Shown piece after piece: positions 24,773 through 36,288 of a stretch of 64,000 nt of DNA (position 1 is the first letter of the stretch; every line of letters begins with the position of its first letter). The notes beneath the pieces are model-generated. The model saw only the letters and a program-made list of their open reading frames with translations, was not told where the DNA came from and did not search any database. The position numbers and the translations under genes are program-made. The stretch is from Latrodectus hesperus (taxonomy: Eukaryota > Arthropoda > Arachnida > Araneae > Theridiidae), in the NCBI GenBank assembly GCA_037975125.1, contig CM075857.1, forward strand, positions 94,606,214-94,670,213. Direction: 5' to 3'.

Positions 24773-25330
24773 ATGTTTGATTCCCAAAGAAAATATTGTT
24801 TTTCTTGCAAATTATATTCTCATTTTATGCATGCTTTAGATGTTTTATACGATTATTATTGTGATTTTGTAAAACTAAAAAATAAAATTATTTTTGTTAA
24901 AATCATAATTTTATTCGATGATCATTTCAATGAATTTATTTCACACGGATATAATCACAAAATCCTGGGTAAAATTTACTTTGCTAGTTTATACTTTAGT
25001 AGCAATTGTAAGTTAAGCAAATCTCCAAAATTAAGGAATCACCCTACATCCGGGGTACTGAAGATGACACGTTTTCCAAGTTCCAGAGCATTAAGAACTT
25101 CCCGAGTAACTCTGCCAACTAACTGGGTTCTCGAATTTATAATCAGGATAATAGCCTCGGAGGGGGAACCTAATATCCAGATATTTTCTGGAAAAGGAGA
25201 ACCTGGAATAATTACAAGAATAGGCGAAGGAGGGGAGAAACGGAAAAGTTTGACGTCTCAATTTGCAATTATTATAAATGACTTCGTAGTCAAAGTAACG
25301 GGGTTATGGGAAGCAAAGTCCAGGTATTAG
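24773..25330 (+). pseudogene. Longest ATG frame; weak TTF/hAT-like start
   Basis: This frame of 185 codons from ATG is the longest non-repeat frame in the window. Its first 20 residues include RKYCFSCKLYS, which recalls the CF-x-C-K-L-F motif of the TTF-type zinc finger found near the N-terminus of some hAT-derived proteins. No further finger or transposase block follows. The first half is AT-biased with Lys, Ile and Phe-rich codons. The second half runs into a GC-higher island and is Arg, Gly and Ser-rich. A stop lies seven codons upstream of the ATG (24752-24754). It could be a short transposon relic fused by chance to unrelated sequence, or a chance frame. I would not treat it as a gene without expression support. 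Confidence 0.2.
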
Positions 25331-25640
25331 GGTCCGGCCGAGTGTACTAGATTTGAACCGACAAGGGACGATTCTCGGGCACCAGGACATCTTCTCTCTC
25401 CTAGTTGCAACATTTCCCCTCCTAATCCTGTTTTATCAGTGGCGATTAAAGTGGTGACACGTCTCTCCGGGATTACAATCATTAACAAAGCGAGAGAATG
25501 ATTCCGGCTTATCATTGGACAATAAGAACTCCCTGAGGAGAGTGGTAGAAGCCGAGGATTGGTTAATTAATTCGGAATCGCATCTCTGTGGGATTCGCTC
25601 CATATGTGATTGGATCTCTTGAGATCACATGACTAAATGC
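25020..25640. other. GC-higher, low-repeat island
   Basis: About 600 bp has clearly more GC and several CG dinucleotides (GGTCCGGCCGAGTG, ACACGTCTCTCCGGG) than the sequence on either side. It contains CATTGGACAATAAG, a reversed CCAAT-type word, and GGTTAATTAATTCGG, a homeodomain-like core. No match to other repeats in the window was noticed. It is a candidate regulatory element; single motif words are weak evidence. Confidence 0.4.
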
Positions 25641-25964
25641 AAGTTTGTCTTTTGACAAGAATAATTACAAATGTTAAATTTCATAAGCAATTGAATAGCA
25701 CTCATAGCTCATGTCTCAATTGATTGCATTTTCGTTTGTCAAAGAAAGGTGGCTTTTAATGTTTTGAAAATATTAATTTAGTGATGAAAGGGTGTTTATT
25801 GCTTTTTCTTGTAACAATATGAACTTTATTTCTATTAACTTATTCATAATACATTATAAATGTTTAAATATACAATGAATTCGAAGAGCCTGTCTAATTA
25901 CTTTGGAAGAACACCTTCCAATTTGTTGTAAAAATAATGCAATAAACTCATAATTATATATATT

Positions 25965-26722
25965 CAGGGTGATCTTTTTTAAGGTGAAAGTGTTTGGAGC
26001 GCCCTGTAGCGCGATCTAATAGCAGGAATGGCACCAAACTTGGTATTCAGACTAATCAAAACACGGGGGAAATGATTCCGTGAAAAATATTTAGTTCCAA
26101 AAAATCATCTCTAGGTCAATTTGAGACGCTTTACAATGTATAAAATGTGAGAAAAGAGAAATGATGACAAATACAATCGTACAATTAAATTATTAATGTT
26201 TATTTATTACATAAACTTCCCCGGTGAGGAATTAGACCACATTCCATGTGAGCTCCGTTCTCAGAAATAACACCGTGCATTCTGCGTACAACGCTCCCCA
26301 CAAATCGAATGTAACATGTCACGAGGAATATTCCGCACTGTCTTTGTTATGTTGTCCTTTAGAATAGACAAATTTGCTACTCCACCAACATAAACGTACG
26401 TTCCGGTAATGTGAAATGAATGGCCACTGAAGCTCGTTTACTTCAGCTGAGATTATTTGTCGGAGCTTTCTATTATACTTGCTTTTATAGTCCCTATTAC
26501 TGGCACTGTCATCGAACAACATTTGCATTTTGCTTTGATACATGTGTCTTATGCTAATTCTCGTTATTGTAAACTACAGCAGCACCACAAAATGCTCTAG
26601 CGGTGACTTTTGAACTAAAAACTATTTTTACGGAATTTTTTCCCCATGTCTTGATCAGTCTAAATACCAAATTTGGTGTCCTTTTGGCTATATTAGATCG
26701 CTCTACAGGACGTTCCAAACAT
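25965..26722. mobile_element. Degenerate Tc1/mariner-type element with long inverted ends
   Basis: The left part from 25990 (TGTTTGGAGCGCCCTGTAGC) is matched in reverse by the right part ending at 26722 (GCTCTACAGGACGTTCCAAA). The match continues through GCGATCTAAT, CACCAAACTTGGTATTCAGA and beyond, giving inverted arms of roughly 140 bp at about three quarters identity. The likely outer start is CAGGGTGATC at 25965. The matching outer right end is missing and an AT tract stands there instead. Between the arms lies the tail of a transposase on the minus strand. The element is internally deleted and inactive. Confidence 0.8.
26200..26405 (-). pseudogene. Transposase C-terminus relic (IS630/Tc1/mariner type)
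   Basis: Minus-strand translation gives YVYVGGVANLSILKDNITKT, VRNIPRDMLHSICG and, after a one-base frame change, SVVRRMHGVISENGAHMECG, ending at a TAA at 26200-26202. The pattern (VY, then a helix with LKxxI, IPRDML, then RR and xENGAHxE) is that of the C-terminal tail of Tc1/mariner-superfamily transposases, after the catalytic core. Upstream frames are out of register and the catalytic triad is absent. It sits centrally between the long inverted arms, as expected for the gene of that element. Confidence 0.7.
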
Positions 26723-26769
26723 TATATATATGTTTATATATATGTTCCAAACATTATATAAAAACGTTC

Positions 26770-26915
<146 letters not shown>

Positions 26916-26955
26916 ATAATCAAAACATATTATAAAATGAATTTAGATTATTCGA

Positions 26956-27281
26956 GTGGTCTGCTTGATTAGGACATTCATTCTCACATTTGGAATATGG
27001 GGGTTTCGAATCCCGACCCTATCGAAGATCAGTCATGTTCTCTAATGGCGTCTGAGGCCCATTAAATATGTTTTAGTCACAACGTTCTTCATGTGAAATC
27101 ATCCCCCAGAGGATGGCAGGCCGTGTCTGGTCTCTTTTGCTTGATCCCTGCTTCTAAATTTCGCCAAACCACCCACTCTCGGTCCCCACTGGATGCTCTA
27201 CTGTACGAGGTGCCATTCTTCCCAAACTTTGTTGTGCTGAAAAAGGCGAAATATCAAACTCAGCGGGCATTGTGAAGAAAA
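26956..27281 (+). mobile_element. tRNA-headed SINE, family B, copy 3 (diverged)
   Basis: The head GTGGTCTGCTTGATTAGGAC contains the A box, and the B box is GTTTCGAATCCCG. Then comes GAAGATCAGTCATGTTCTCT, as in the other B copies. A near-perfect 11-bp target duplication flanks it: AGATTATTCGA at 26945-26955 and AGATAATTCGA at 27282-27292. Confidence 0.85.
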
Positions 27282-27620
27282 AGATAATTCGAAGATTTTT
27301 TGTTAATCAAAAATACAGTGAAGTTACTTGTAGCTTAATAAACCCCGCCTGATTCTTCTATATCTTCTGGAAAATGGAAGAAAACACATTCAGGAGTTAC
27401 CCTAAAATAAAGGAACTTAGGATTTTTTTAAAAAGAAAACTTCATAAATTTGAATTTTTTAAAAATAAATTTTTAGTGCAAAAAGTCATTCAAGCAGCCC
27501 TAAAATGATTCTGTACCCAGAGAAATATAATAAGATAATAATCACACACAGAAAATTTAGTTTAATGTACAGTAATTAATTATTCAAATTATAATTATCA
27601 ATTGCTAAGTAATTATTTGA

Positions 27621-27857
27621 AGCCCGGTGGCTTAGTGGCAGCGTTTCACGCTCCCATGACACAGGTTCGAGGTTCGATCCTCGGGCTGGGCAAGGTTGAC
27701 TCAGCCTTTCATCCCTTCAGTGGCGGTGACGTCATACTTTGTTTTTCACATTTTTCTCGTAAATTATGGATCGTACAGAAATTTTTCTTTGGGCAGTTTT
27801 AAAGTACTCCCAATGAGGAATCTATCTGTGCAGAGTCTATGCGGTCGTTTTGGGACA
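27621..27857 (+). mobile_element. SINE family C, head copy (left half of a two-headed unit)
   Basis: The head GCCCGGTGGCTTAGTGGCAG folds with GCTGGGC 70 bases on as a seven-pair acceptor-like stem. It contains GGTTCGAGGTTCGATCCTCG as the B-box region. Similarity to the second copy ends at CTTCAGTGG (27723). The next 130 bases are unrelated to it, contain TGACGTCA at 27727-27734, and lead into a CT tract. The A and B boxes suggest pol III promoter capability. It is a retroposon, not a tRNA gene, because a variable SINE body follows and the T-arm loop is one base short. Confidence 0.85.
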
Positions 27858-27994
<137 letters not shown>

Positions 27995-28008
27995 TAAACC
28001 ACTATCAA

Positions 28009-28252
28009 AGCCTGGGTGCTTAGTGGTATTAGAGGTAACGTTTCACGCTTCCAAGGTACAGGTCCGAGTTTCGGTCCACGGGCTGGGAAAGGTCGACTCA
28101 CCCTTTCATCTCTTCAGTGGGTTGATAAACTGAGTACCAAGCATGCTTGGGAACTAAACACTGGAGGTCTTACGTTCCCTCGTTCATGAAAACATTTATG
28201 GGCACTGTAGGCCTTGGCCCACATGGGCTGTCGTGCCATGGAATTTAATTTA
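28009..28252 (+). mobile_element. SINE family C, most complete copy (right half of a two-headed unit)
   Basis: The head AGCCTGGGTGCTTAGTGG and a B-box region GGTCCGAGTTTCGGTCC are followed by CTTCAGTGGGTTGATAAAC. Then come the palindrome-bearing body (ACCAAGCATGCTTGGG) and the 3' end CCCACATGGGCTGTCGTGCC with a TTTAA-type tail. An internal stretch of about 40 bases, present in the copies at 22387 and 24286 (the GGTGCGAAGCATATG region), is missing here. The 15-bp word CTAAGTAATTATTTG follows directly (28253-28267) and also stands before the first head (27605-27619). Confidence 0.9.
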
Positions 28253-28269
28253 CTAAGTAATTATTTGCT

Positions 28270-29385
28270 CGTACCTGGGCCATACATGTTTATAAGGGTT
28301 CAGAATCCACTTTAAATCTTAATTTTCAGTTAAGTTGATGTATTTAAAAGTATAACATGTGACAGTAGAGTGACAAATGAACCAAATATAGCCTCTTTCA
28401 TTCGATTAAGGGTGTCAGCAGGGTTGATCAGCCTATCACTGCTAGAAATAAGGAAATTAACCTGGAAGATGAAATCTTATGAATTTTTATATTAGCATAT
28501 GTCTAGAATTATATAAATCTTTTCACAAACACAGATTTTATTTCAGTGTTGGAAAAATCCAAGGACTCGTTTATATCAAAATGCTGAAGAATCATGAAAA
28601 TGATGCAGTGATTTTTTTTCAAAGTAAGCAAAAGATGATTCTAGTGTTGTTGCAACAGACATTTTCAGACAATAATTGTCAACCAACAGACATTTTCTGG
28701 ATTGATCTGCATTTTCCTGGTGATGGTTAACGACATTTTGGGTGATTTCCTATCCAATATGTAGTCAAAAAAATTTTTACATAAAAAATTAAATTTGATT
28801 ATATTTTAGCCTATTTATCATATGTTTTATTTGCTATGCTCACTTAGTATTTTTAACTGGCGAAAAATGTTGGAATGCAAGAGTACATCTTTTCATTTGA
28901 ACATAGTTTAAAATTAAATATCACTTAATATAAACGAGTTTTTAAGAGAACTTAACTATTTAACTGGTTGATAAATTGATAAGCGATAGGTTTGAGATTA
29001 CTCTACATTAATATGCATCTACACATAGTTAAAATGAATACTTCGTGACTTACGAATTTCATTTTATAAATTTTCACAACCATGGATTTTATTTTCTATA
29101 TGACAGCAAATAAGCCACATAAATTAAAACATTCTTTTATCGATGTGAATGTTATAAAAATTACGGCAGCACCATTGCACTTTTCAATGCCATGGTAAAA
29201 AGCTGGAAGCTGAAAGCTTGAAACTGTGGCCTATTGTTCAGTATTTCATTTGGGAGTTTGATTCATATCTTAGTATTTTAGAATCTACTTTGAATCACAG
29301 CGAGACACATCTAATGTGTCCTCAGAAAATCCAATCGCAAAATGTGGCTCTAGAGGGATAAGCAGACTAAACTAAATTAGTGCCA
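28270..29385. other. Mixed stretch, nothing firmly recognised
   Basis: No gene was recognised. GC-higher parts around 28360-28460 and 29170-29360 (TGGCCTATTGTTCAGTATTT, GAGACACATCTAATGTGTCC) could be decayed retroposons, but I found no match inside the window. Confidence 0.4.
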
Positions 29386-29390
29386 CAGTA

Positions 29391-29634
29391 ACCAACTGAA
29401 CATTCTGGATTAAATATAATTGGAAATCTTCTTACAAATTATTGAACAGTAAGCAACTAAACATTCTGCAATAAATATAATTGGAAATCTTCTTACAAAT
29501 TATTGAACAGTAACCAACTGAACATTCTGCAATAAATGTAATCGGAAATCTTCTTACAAATTATTGAACAGTAACCAACTGAACATTCTGCATTAAATAT
29601 AATTGGAAATCTTCTTACAAATTATTGAACAGTA
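29391..29634. repeat. 61-bp tandem repeat, four copies
   Basis: Units begin ACCAACTGAACATTCTG (second unit AGCAACTAAACATTCTG) at 29391, 29452, 29513 and 29574. They are identical apart from a handful of substitutions, so the array is young. Confidence 0.97.
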
Positions 29635-29639
29635 AAATG

Positions 29640-30900
29640 TTTAATGTTAAGAAATATTCGGGAGAGGAAATTATCTTCTGTTAAGATTATTCTTAGAACA
29701 AAAGAAAAAACATCGTATTGCATAGTAGATTACTGAAGTAGATTACTTGATGATTGATTTAAATAAGGAATTGAAAGATAAAACTTCAAAAATAAGAATA
29801 TTATAAACACAAATGGAAGAAAAAATAAGAGAAATTAAATACAAAAGAAAAATTAATAAGAAATTTTATTTCAAGCAATATATATTTACATTTCCCACTC
29901 TGCTGCCAATGGAATATTCAAAAGCTATGCTTTAAACACAGTGAGATTTTAACGAAAAGACAAGGTTAATATCAAAAAGAAAACAGTCTACACATTTAAT
30001 CCATAAATATAAAATACTAAAATAATTTATTCCATAAATATAAAATACTAAAATTTGCATAAATACAAATTAAAAAGATATTAATTTAAGAGAAGAAAGT
30101 ATTTTATGTTAATTTTATCTTAAATTTCCCACTTTTAGCATTTTTCTACATGTACATTTTATAATTCCATAAGATAAACAAAATTAAAAACAAAAAATTG
30201 GAAAAATTACAAGCAACCATTTGAATTCAAATTTTTTTTTCCCTTTATCACCACACACACACAGTAATATAAATAATTACTTTTCATATAAATCACATTA
30301 ACGCTATTTTTCTTTTTTAATTCATATCATTAAAGCTAAATCTAGCTAAATTGGATTTCATTGTAGAAAGAAACCCTTCTCTTTTTAAGGGAAAAGAATA
30401 CCACAATGACTAGAAAACTTATTAAAATACTCTTCATTTTAAAATCCATTACTTCAGAGTATAATTTTTCTTCACAATGGATACTTGCGTGCTTTTGCTT
30501 GTGTAACAAATCAGGTAGCCTTGTGTTCCAGACTCCTTTTCACACAATCAGAGTGAAATTGGTCTAAATGAATTTAATTAAAATTAAGCATATTTTACTT
30601 ATCTCATTTGTTTCTTTTCTTGAGTAATTTATGTTTGTTGAAGATAATTTTTAAGGGATTTTTTTTAATAATCAAGCTTGGTGTGAAAAATGACAGCAAG
30701 AAACCTTTTTTCTTTTGAAGAGCCTCTCACAGGGATGCTAAAAATAACTATAACCGTGACACATTTCTTGCCATATGTGTTTTTGGAATTTTCAAAATGG
30801 GGTCACTCTGACGGATAATAAGAATGCGTCCATTTTATGAATCATGGCCCATTATTCCACAGAATATTCCTGATATAACGACTTTCTTTTTAGTTTGTTT
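29640..30900. other. AT-rich stretch, nothing recognised
   Basis: No gene was recognised. There is a small CA run near 30251-30262. A MEF2-like word CTAAAAATAA lies at 30738-30747, next to a slightly GC-higher patch (30715-30900). In AT-rich DNA such a word is expected by chance. Confidence 0.4.
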
Positions 30901-30925
30901 TTCGCATCGCATCAACGTTGGTTAT

Positions 30926-31455
30926 GACTAATCTATAACACAACAAATTTCTTATTTATTATAATGAATATCGGTATAAGAAACAAGGAATTTTAGGGAA
31001 CGTTATATGCTCGTTATATAGTTTTAGTCTTTGAGTAATCTAATAATAAATGGGGTAATTAAGAAATTTCCAAATAATATTAAGAAGATAGTGGTGTAAA
31101 GTAAGACTAATCTATAACACAACAAATTTCTTATTTATTATAATGAATATCGATATAACAAACAAGGAATTTTAGGAAACGTTATATGCACGTTACATAG
31201 TTTTAGTCTTTGAGTAATCTAATAATAAATGGGGTAACTAAGAAATTTCCAAATAATATTAAGAAGATAGTGGTGTAAAGTAAGACTAATCTATAACACA
31301 ACAAATTTCTTATTTATTATAATGAATATCGGTATAAGAAACAAGGAATTTTAGGAAACGTTATATGCACGTTACATAGTTTTAGTCTTTGAGTAATCTA
31401 ATAATAAATGGGGTAATTAAGAAATTTCCAAATAATATAAAGAAGATAGTGGTTT
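30926..31455. repeat. 179-bp tandem repeat, three copies
   Basis: Units start GACTAATCTATAACACAACA at 30926, 31105 and 31284, exactly 179 bp apart. They differ at only a few positions (for example GGTATAAGA versus GATATAACA). The last unit fades at AGATAGTGGTTTAGAAG. No coding frame runs through it. Confidence 0.97.
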
Positions 31456-31459
31456 AGAA

Positions 31460-32525
31460 GTATATTTTGATTACACATGGAAAATAATACTAACTTTTTG
31501 ATGGACAAACATTATTCACATTATTAACGACTCTCAATTATTTAAAGTACAACATTCAAGATGTTATCAACAAAAAATCTATTTAACTTATTATTAAAAA
31601 ATAATAATTTACCAAAAAAATGTTTAAAAATTATTAAAGATATAATTATTTTGTTTGAGCAGAAACATACAAAATAACTATGTAACTGTGTTAAATTACT
31701 GTTCTTCAGAAACATATCTTCTATATTGAGAAAATTATCCCGTTTGTGAGTAAATATAGCTAAAAACTCAAGATCAAATTTGTAAAAAATTGTTTTTGTG
31801 TCTTTCCATATTATAGTTGAATTTCTTATGATTTCTAATAACACACGAGATAACATCATTAACAAAGCTAAAATTGTAACAATCATCCCACCAAAAATCT
31901 TGTGACATAACAGGTTGGAATTTTAAGCTACATTTTCTTTTCTTACAGATGATGGCTGATTTGATAGTAATGTAATGTTTAAAGGGAATTCCAAGTTACT
32001 ACTAACGTTCCCAAATGAGACGAAAATGAAGCACGTAAATTGTTAAAATAACCAAAGCTATGGTGGTTCTCTAAACTTTAGCTATGGTACTTTTCCAATG
32101 TACTCTCGCTTTTGATTCTAAAGAAATAGCATGTTTTTTACGGAGAATCGAAAATTATATAATATTGATAAGATAGTTTTACTGTCTCAAAATTTTATTT
32201 TTAAATTTAACATACACTAAACCGAATTTTTTGGGACAAAAATTGACTGAAAAGGGGTAAACAAGCTAAGTGCTAAGCAAAGCTAAAGCTAATTGATGCA
32301 AAAGAATACTTGGTGATGATTTTTTTCGGTTAAAAAAACAGTACGGTTACAAATCACCATGGATAAAAAACAACTAAATACAACAATATTTAATTTTGTT
32401 TCGTTGAAAAAAGGTACTATTACATTATACTTATGCAATCAATCACCAATGCGATTGCTAATGTGTTTCAGTCAGAAATAAACAAAGACATTTAAATAAA
32501 TTTTATCAAATGATAATTGTTTAGT
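31460..32525. other. AT-rich stretch with an unrecognised 114-codon frame
   Basis: The minus frame 31886-31542 is hydrophobic (one segment rich in Leu, Met, Val and Ile at residues 2-20 and another at about 81-95) but matches nothing I recognise. By rough reckoning, a frame of this length is expected about once by chance in AT-rich DNA of this size. Otherwise I see nothing here. Confidence 0.35.
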
Positions 32526-32540
32526 TTATAAAATGTAAAT

Positions 32541-32820
32541 GTTGTTGTTGTCGTGTGCCAGCTAGGCTGGCAATATGGGGTGCGCTGCTCCAATTTTTCA
32601 ACGGAACCATATTTTGGTGTGGAGTCCAACCTCCTCAATACACACATGCCATAGGGACCCGTTTATAGGGTAGACAACCATTCACACCTCATTCATACAA
32701 GGAAAGGACAAAGACAAGATAGATGGAGAGAGAAAGTACATCCCTGCCCGAACCGGGATTCGAACCCAGGACTTCCCTATCCGTAGTCAGGCACTCTGAC
32801 CGCTAGGCAGGGTGGGCGGC
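32541..32820 (-). mobile_element. tRNA-headed SINE, family A, copy 2 (full length)
   Basis: This is a minus-strand copy. The reversed tail TTGTTGTTGTCGTGTGCCAG opens it on the plus strand. The reversed B box GGGATTCGAACCC, the reversed A box and GGTGGGCGGC close it. A 13-bp duplication with one mismatch flanks it: ATAAAATGTAAAT (32528-32540) and ATAAAATATAAAT (32821-32833). Its body matches 17361-17630 and 36013-36288. Confidence 0.95.
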
Positions 32821-33409
32821 ATAAAATATAAATAAAATGATTGTTTAATTTTTACTAGTTTCGGAAAATGTGAACATTTTTAAATAATACATTATGCAAA
32901 TGAAATTTTTATGATATTTTTTTTATTTCTCATTAATACAATTATCAAAAGTCATAAAAAATATAATAAAAAAGTACCAAACTTTTTTAAAGAAAAAATC
33001 AATACTTCTAACATTTTTCTAGTAATTTATGGCCTTTAAGACGTTTTATACAAAACACATTAAACTTATTGCATTCAACTTTAATAAAATGTAAGATTTT
33101 TTTTAATTCCGAATATACATTAATGAATATAAGATTTTAACCAGTAAAACTTCAGCTGAAGTTTAATATAAATGTAAGCTACCACTGCAAAATATTGATT
33201 AAAGTATTAAAGAATAGGCATTTGATTTTTAAAGATCATATCTGTTAAAAAATGCTTTTTTGTTTCAGAATTTAATTTTAAAATATTTAATCAATAATTT
33301 GCGTTTTTAAATTGAAATATTTAGTAAAATTGCACCCAAAATATCTCTCAACCAATATTTAGAGAAGCCAAATGCTAGGCATCTATTAATCAGCTAAATA
33401 GGCATTATC

Positions 33410-33760
33410 TTATCTCAGCCTTGTCTTCAACACTGCCCATGGGCAGTTAAATAATTAAAATGATTCATATACCACAGTTTCCGGAGAGATCTTGCCTCGC
33501 TGTGCTTTAGCAGCATTATATAATGGCAATATTTCCCAGAACCCCCCTCTTTCTATTGCTCCCCAACACGTCTGCATAATTTATCCTGACTTGTATTCTC
33601 CGGGGATCAGGGGAGTACACATGGATGAAATATAACTGTGCATGCATACTCTTTCACGGTTACGGTATATCTGCATAGTACTCCAGGGCTGCTATAGCCA
33701 TTATTTGCTATAAATATGAACCTATACTACAAACTTCCATTTGGAATATAAATAGAACTG
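33410..33760. other. GC-higher island with a 16-bp perfect palindrome
   Basis: The island contains ACTGCCCATGGGCAGT (33432-33447, perfect palindrome), a CCCCCCTC run, and CTCCGGGGATCAGGGGAG, itself nearly palindromic. No match to other repeats in the window was noticed. It is a candidate regulatory element on composition and palindromes only. Confidence 0.4.
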
Positions 33761-33839
33761 GAAATAGGAAGATCTTAGCTTTATTTCCTTTTCTGAACTA
33801 GAAAAGATATTTTATCTTGAATAAACTGCATTATATATT

Positions 33840-34650
33840 GAATTTGTGTATTTTTAGATCATATGTATTTAATAATAAATATTTGCTTTATCGAGAGAAA
33901 AGAATATAGCAGTTGTTTTACTTAAAATGTTATGCATGCGAGAAATCATTGGATATATTTTTTATTGAATACTGTCACAATTTATATTAAATTTTAAAAA
34001 TATTTAATATTTGATATTATTTTTATGTTCGGAAAATCTGTTTGTTTTGAAAATGGGTATTTATTAGTGAGCTTTTGCTACATAGTAAGATAAAAAAGTA
34101 CCATAGACATTTATTTATTTCAAATATATATGATAAAAAAATTTTGAAAATTTCTTTACTGAATATTTTAACCACTTGCGTGAAAATTTTAAAACAATTC
34201 ATATTTGATTTTATTTTGCTGCCAAAAATATATTTGTATTTAAAAATAAAATGTATTTAATGGCAATTTTTTACTGTTTAATTGGATTAAAAATTGTAAT
34301 TATTTCTTTAAAATGCAAGCATATTCTAGAAATTATTTGATATTTTTTTATAGAATATTATATTATAACGTGCATAAAATAAAGAAAACATTTTATATAT
34401 GATTTTTATTTTACCGTTTGAAAACCTGATCGACTGGAAAACGTGTATTTAATGATGGAATCTAATTTTATGGCTGAATATTGTAAAATAAAAAATATTG
34501 GATAGTTACTTAAAATGAATGCATGCTGAAAATTATATTTGAGAATTTTTAAATAAAACGCTTTAAAAATTGAGTAAATAAAATGCTTTCAAAACTAGTA
34601 CATATTTGACTATTTTATCATTTGAAAATATCTTTCTAAATTTTTATTAG
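33840..34650. repeat. Ancient degenerate tandem array, about 200-bp unit
   Basis: The phrase ACTTAAAATGTTATGCATGC (about 33920) recurs as TTTAAAATGCAAGCATATTC (about 34308) and ACTTAAAATGAATGCATGCT (about 34510). Each is followed by GAAAATTATTTGA-like, then TTTTGAAAA, then GTGTATTTAATGATGG-like sequence in the same order. A fourth, very diverged unit seems to lie between the first two. Units are much more diverged than in the 179-bp array. Confidence 0.55.
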
Positions 34651-34659
34651 TACAATAAA

Positions 34660-36000
34660 GAAAAAAAGAAAAATTATCTTTAAACTTTTCTTTAAAAGTA
34701 AAAAGCTTTTCTTTGAAAGAACTGATTTTACACGTTGTGTTTTATCACAAAATAATTAAATAACTTATATAGAATATTATTTAAAAGTTTTTCAGTATCT
34801 TGGTGAAAAAATTCGTTAAGAAATGCATGATTTTTGTCATAGATACTGGCTAACAATATACATGATAATACAATTTTCTTACAAAGCATTTATATTAGTA
34901 ATTTTACATCAAAAATTTAAATAATTTCCTATTATTATTACAGAAAGTTAATTATTTTATGTTACTAGACAAAAAAATTCATATTTTTCCTTTGCCCATT
35001 TAAAAATTATTAATATTTTATTTATAAATTATAAAATACTAGTATTTAAAATAATTATAAATGATATTTAATATTCATGGCATTTCAAATTATACTACAA
35101 AGAAACTTTCTAATTACGGATAAATTAGAGAATCATTCACACTCATAGAAGTTAAATGTGTTTTAATATAGATGTAGTGATAAAATGTAGTGAGTAATAA
35201 TATAGTAGTAAATATTGTGTTTTGATGCAATGACATTAATGGAAAATGTTTTTAAGTCAATGCTTAATCGATAATTCCTCCTTTTGTGAGATATATCTTA
35301 GAGAAATAACTTTTCAAGCGATGTTTCCCAGTTTTATTAAAATGCACAAAGATTTTAAGTTTAATTATTACTGGGTAACATTTTGGTGTGTAGAAGAAAT
35401 AATGTAAAATTTAATGTTGCAATTTTCCTCTTTCTATTCTGTGATATAAAATGTATTTTTGAAGACATTTATGAAAGAAATTAATGAAATAAAGCCTCGA
35501 ATGAAGTTATTAGTATTTTTCAGACTGGTTAATATTTAATATTCTTAAATATTTTTAAAGAATTCAAGTTTTAACTTTATGAACTATATTTGGACATATT
35601 ATTAAAATAGGAAAAGAGTTATCTTTTGTAGTCATGCATTTGTTTTTCCATTTTAAAATATTTATGGTACAAATACAACTGTAAGGTTGTTTTTCTTAGA
35701 AAGAAAGTACATCATCTACAATTTTAGATCAATGCACAGAACTAAACTTTTAATAAGTTAAGTGAACTTTTAGCAAGTTTATAAAAAGTTTTAAAACCCA
35801 AAAGATTCTCAGTAATTCTCAAAAATAGTATTTATATCGAAGCAAAATAATGAATATGTATCTTTAAGATAATATATTAATTTTAATATAAACTAATAAT
35901 CAAACTGGAAGTTAAAAAATACATATAAAGAAGAAAAACTGTTCAAATCAACTAAAATTCAATTTTTTTGAAAAAAATGGTTATCCAATTATAAAGTTAT
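34660..36000. other. AT-rich stretch, nothing recognised
   Basis: No gene or repeat family was recognised. Confidence 0.5.
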
Positions 36001-36012
36001 CACATAGTAGTT

Positions 36013-36288
36013 GCCGCCCATCTTGTCTAGTGGTCAGCATGCCTGACTGCGGATAAAGAGGTCCTGGGTTCGAATCCCGGTTCGGGCGTGGATGTACTTT
36101 CTCTCTCTATCTATCTCGTCTTTGTCCCTTCCTTGTATGAATGAGGTGTGAATGGTTGCCTACCCTATAAACGGGTTCCTATGGCATGTGTGTACTGAAG
36201 AAGTCGGACTCCACACCAAATATGTTCAGTTGGAAAAGTGGAGCAGCGCACTCCATATTGCCAGCCTAGCTGGCACACGACAACAACA
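36013..36288 (+). mobile_element. tRNA-headed SINE, family A, copy 3 (full length)
   Basis: The complete head GCCGCCCATCTTGTCTAGTG leads into the A box (TAGTGGTCAGCATGC), the B box (GGGTTCGAATCCCGG) and the shared body with CCTATAAACGGG and GTGGAGCAGCGCACTCC. The end is CACACGACAACAACA. The probable target duplication is CACATAGTAGTT (36001-36012) and CGCATAATAGTT (36290-36301), with two mismatches. The head is close to a tRNA, with a plausible type 2 pol III promoter. Confidence 0.95.

Noticed and set aside
27621..27692. Possible functional tRNA gene
   Set aside because: An acceptor-like stem and A and B boxes are present, but the T arm is irregular, the body continues as a SINE and the same head recurs at 28009.
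29391..29634. CRISPR-like array
   Set aside because: Units are contiguous with no unique spacers, and the genome is eukaryotic; it is a plain tandem repeat.
30738..30747. MEF2-like word CTAAAAATAA
   Set aside because: It is expected by chance many times in AT-rich DNA and has no supporting context beyond a small composition change.
31542..31886. 114-codon hydrophobic frame, considered as a chemoreceptor exon
   Set aside because: There is no recognisable receptor signature, it has AT-driven residue use, and about one such frame is expected by chance in DNA of this composition and length.
36013..36090. Possible functional tRNA gene
   Set aside because: The head belongs to a repeated SINE body with target duplication; two more copies lie in the window.
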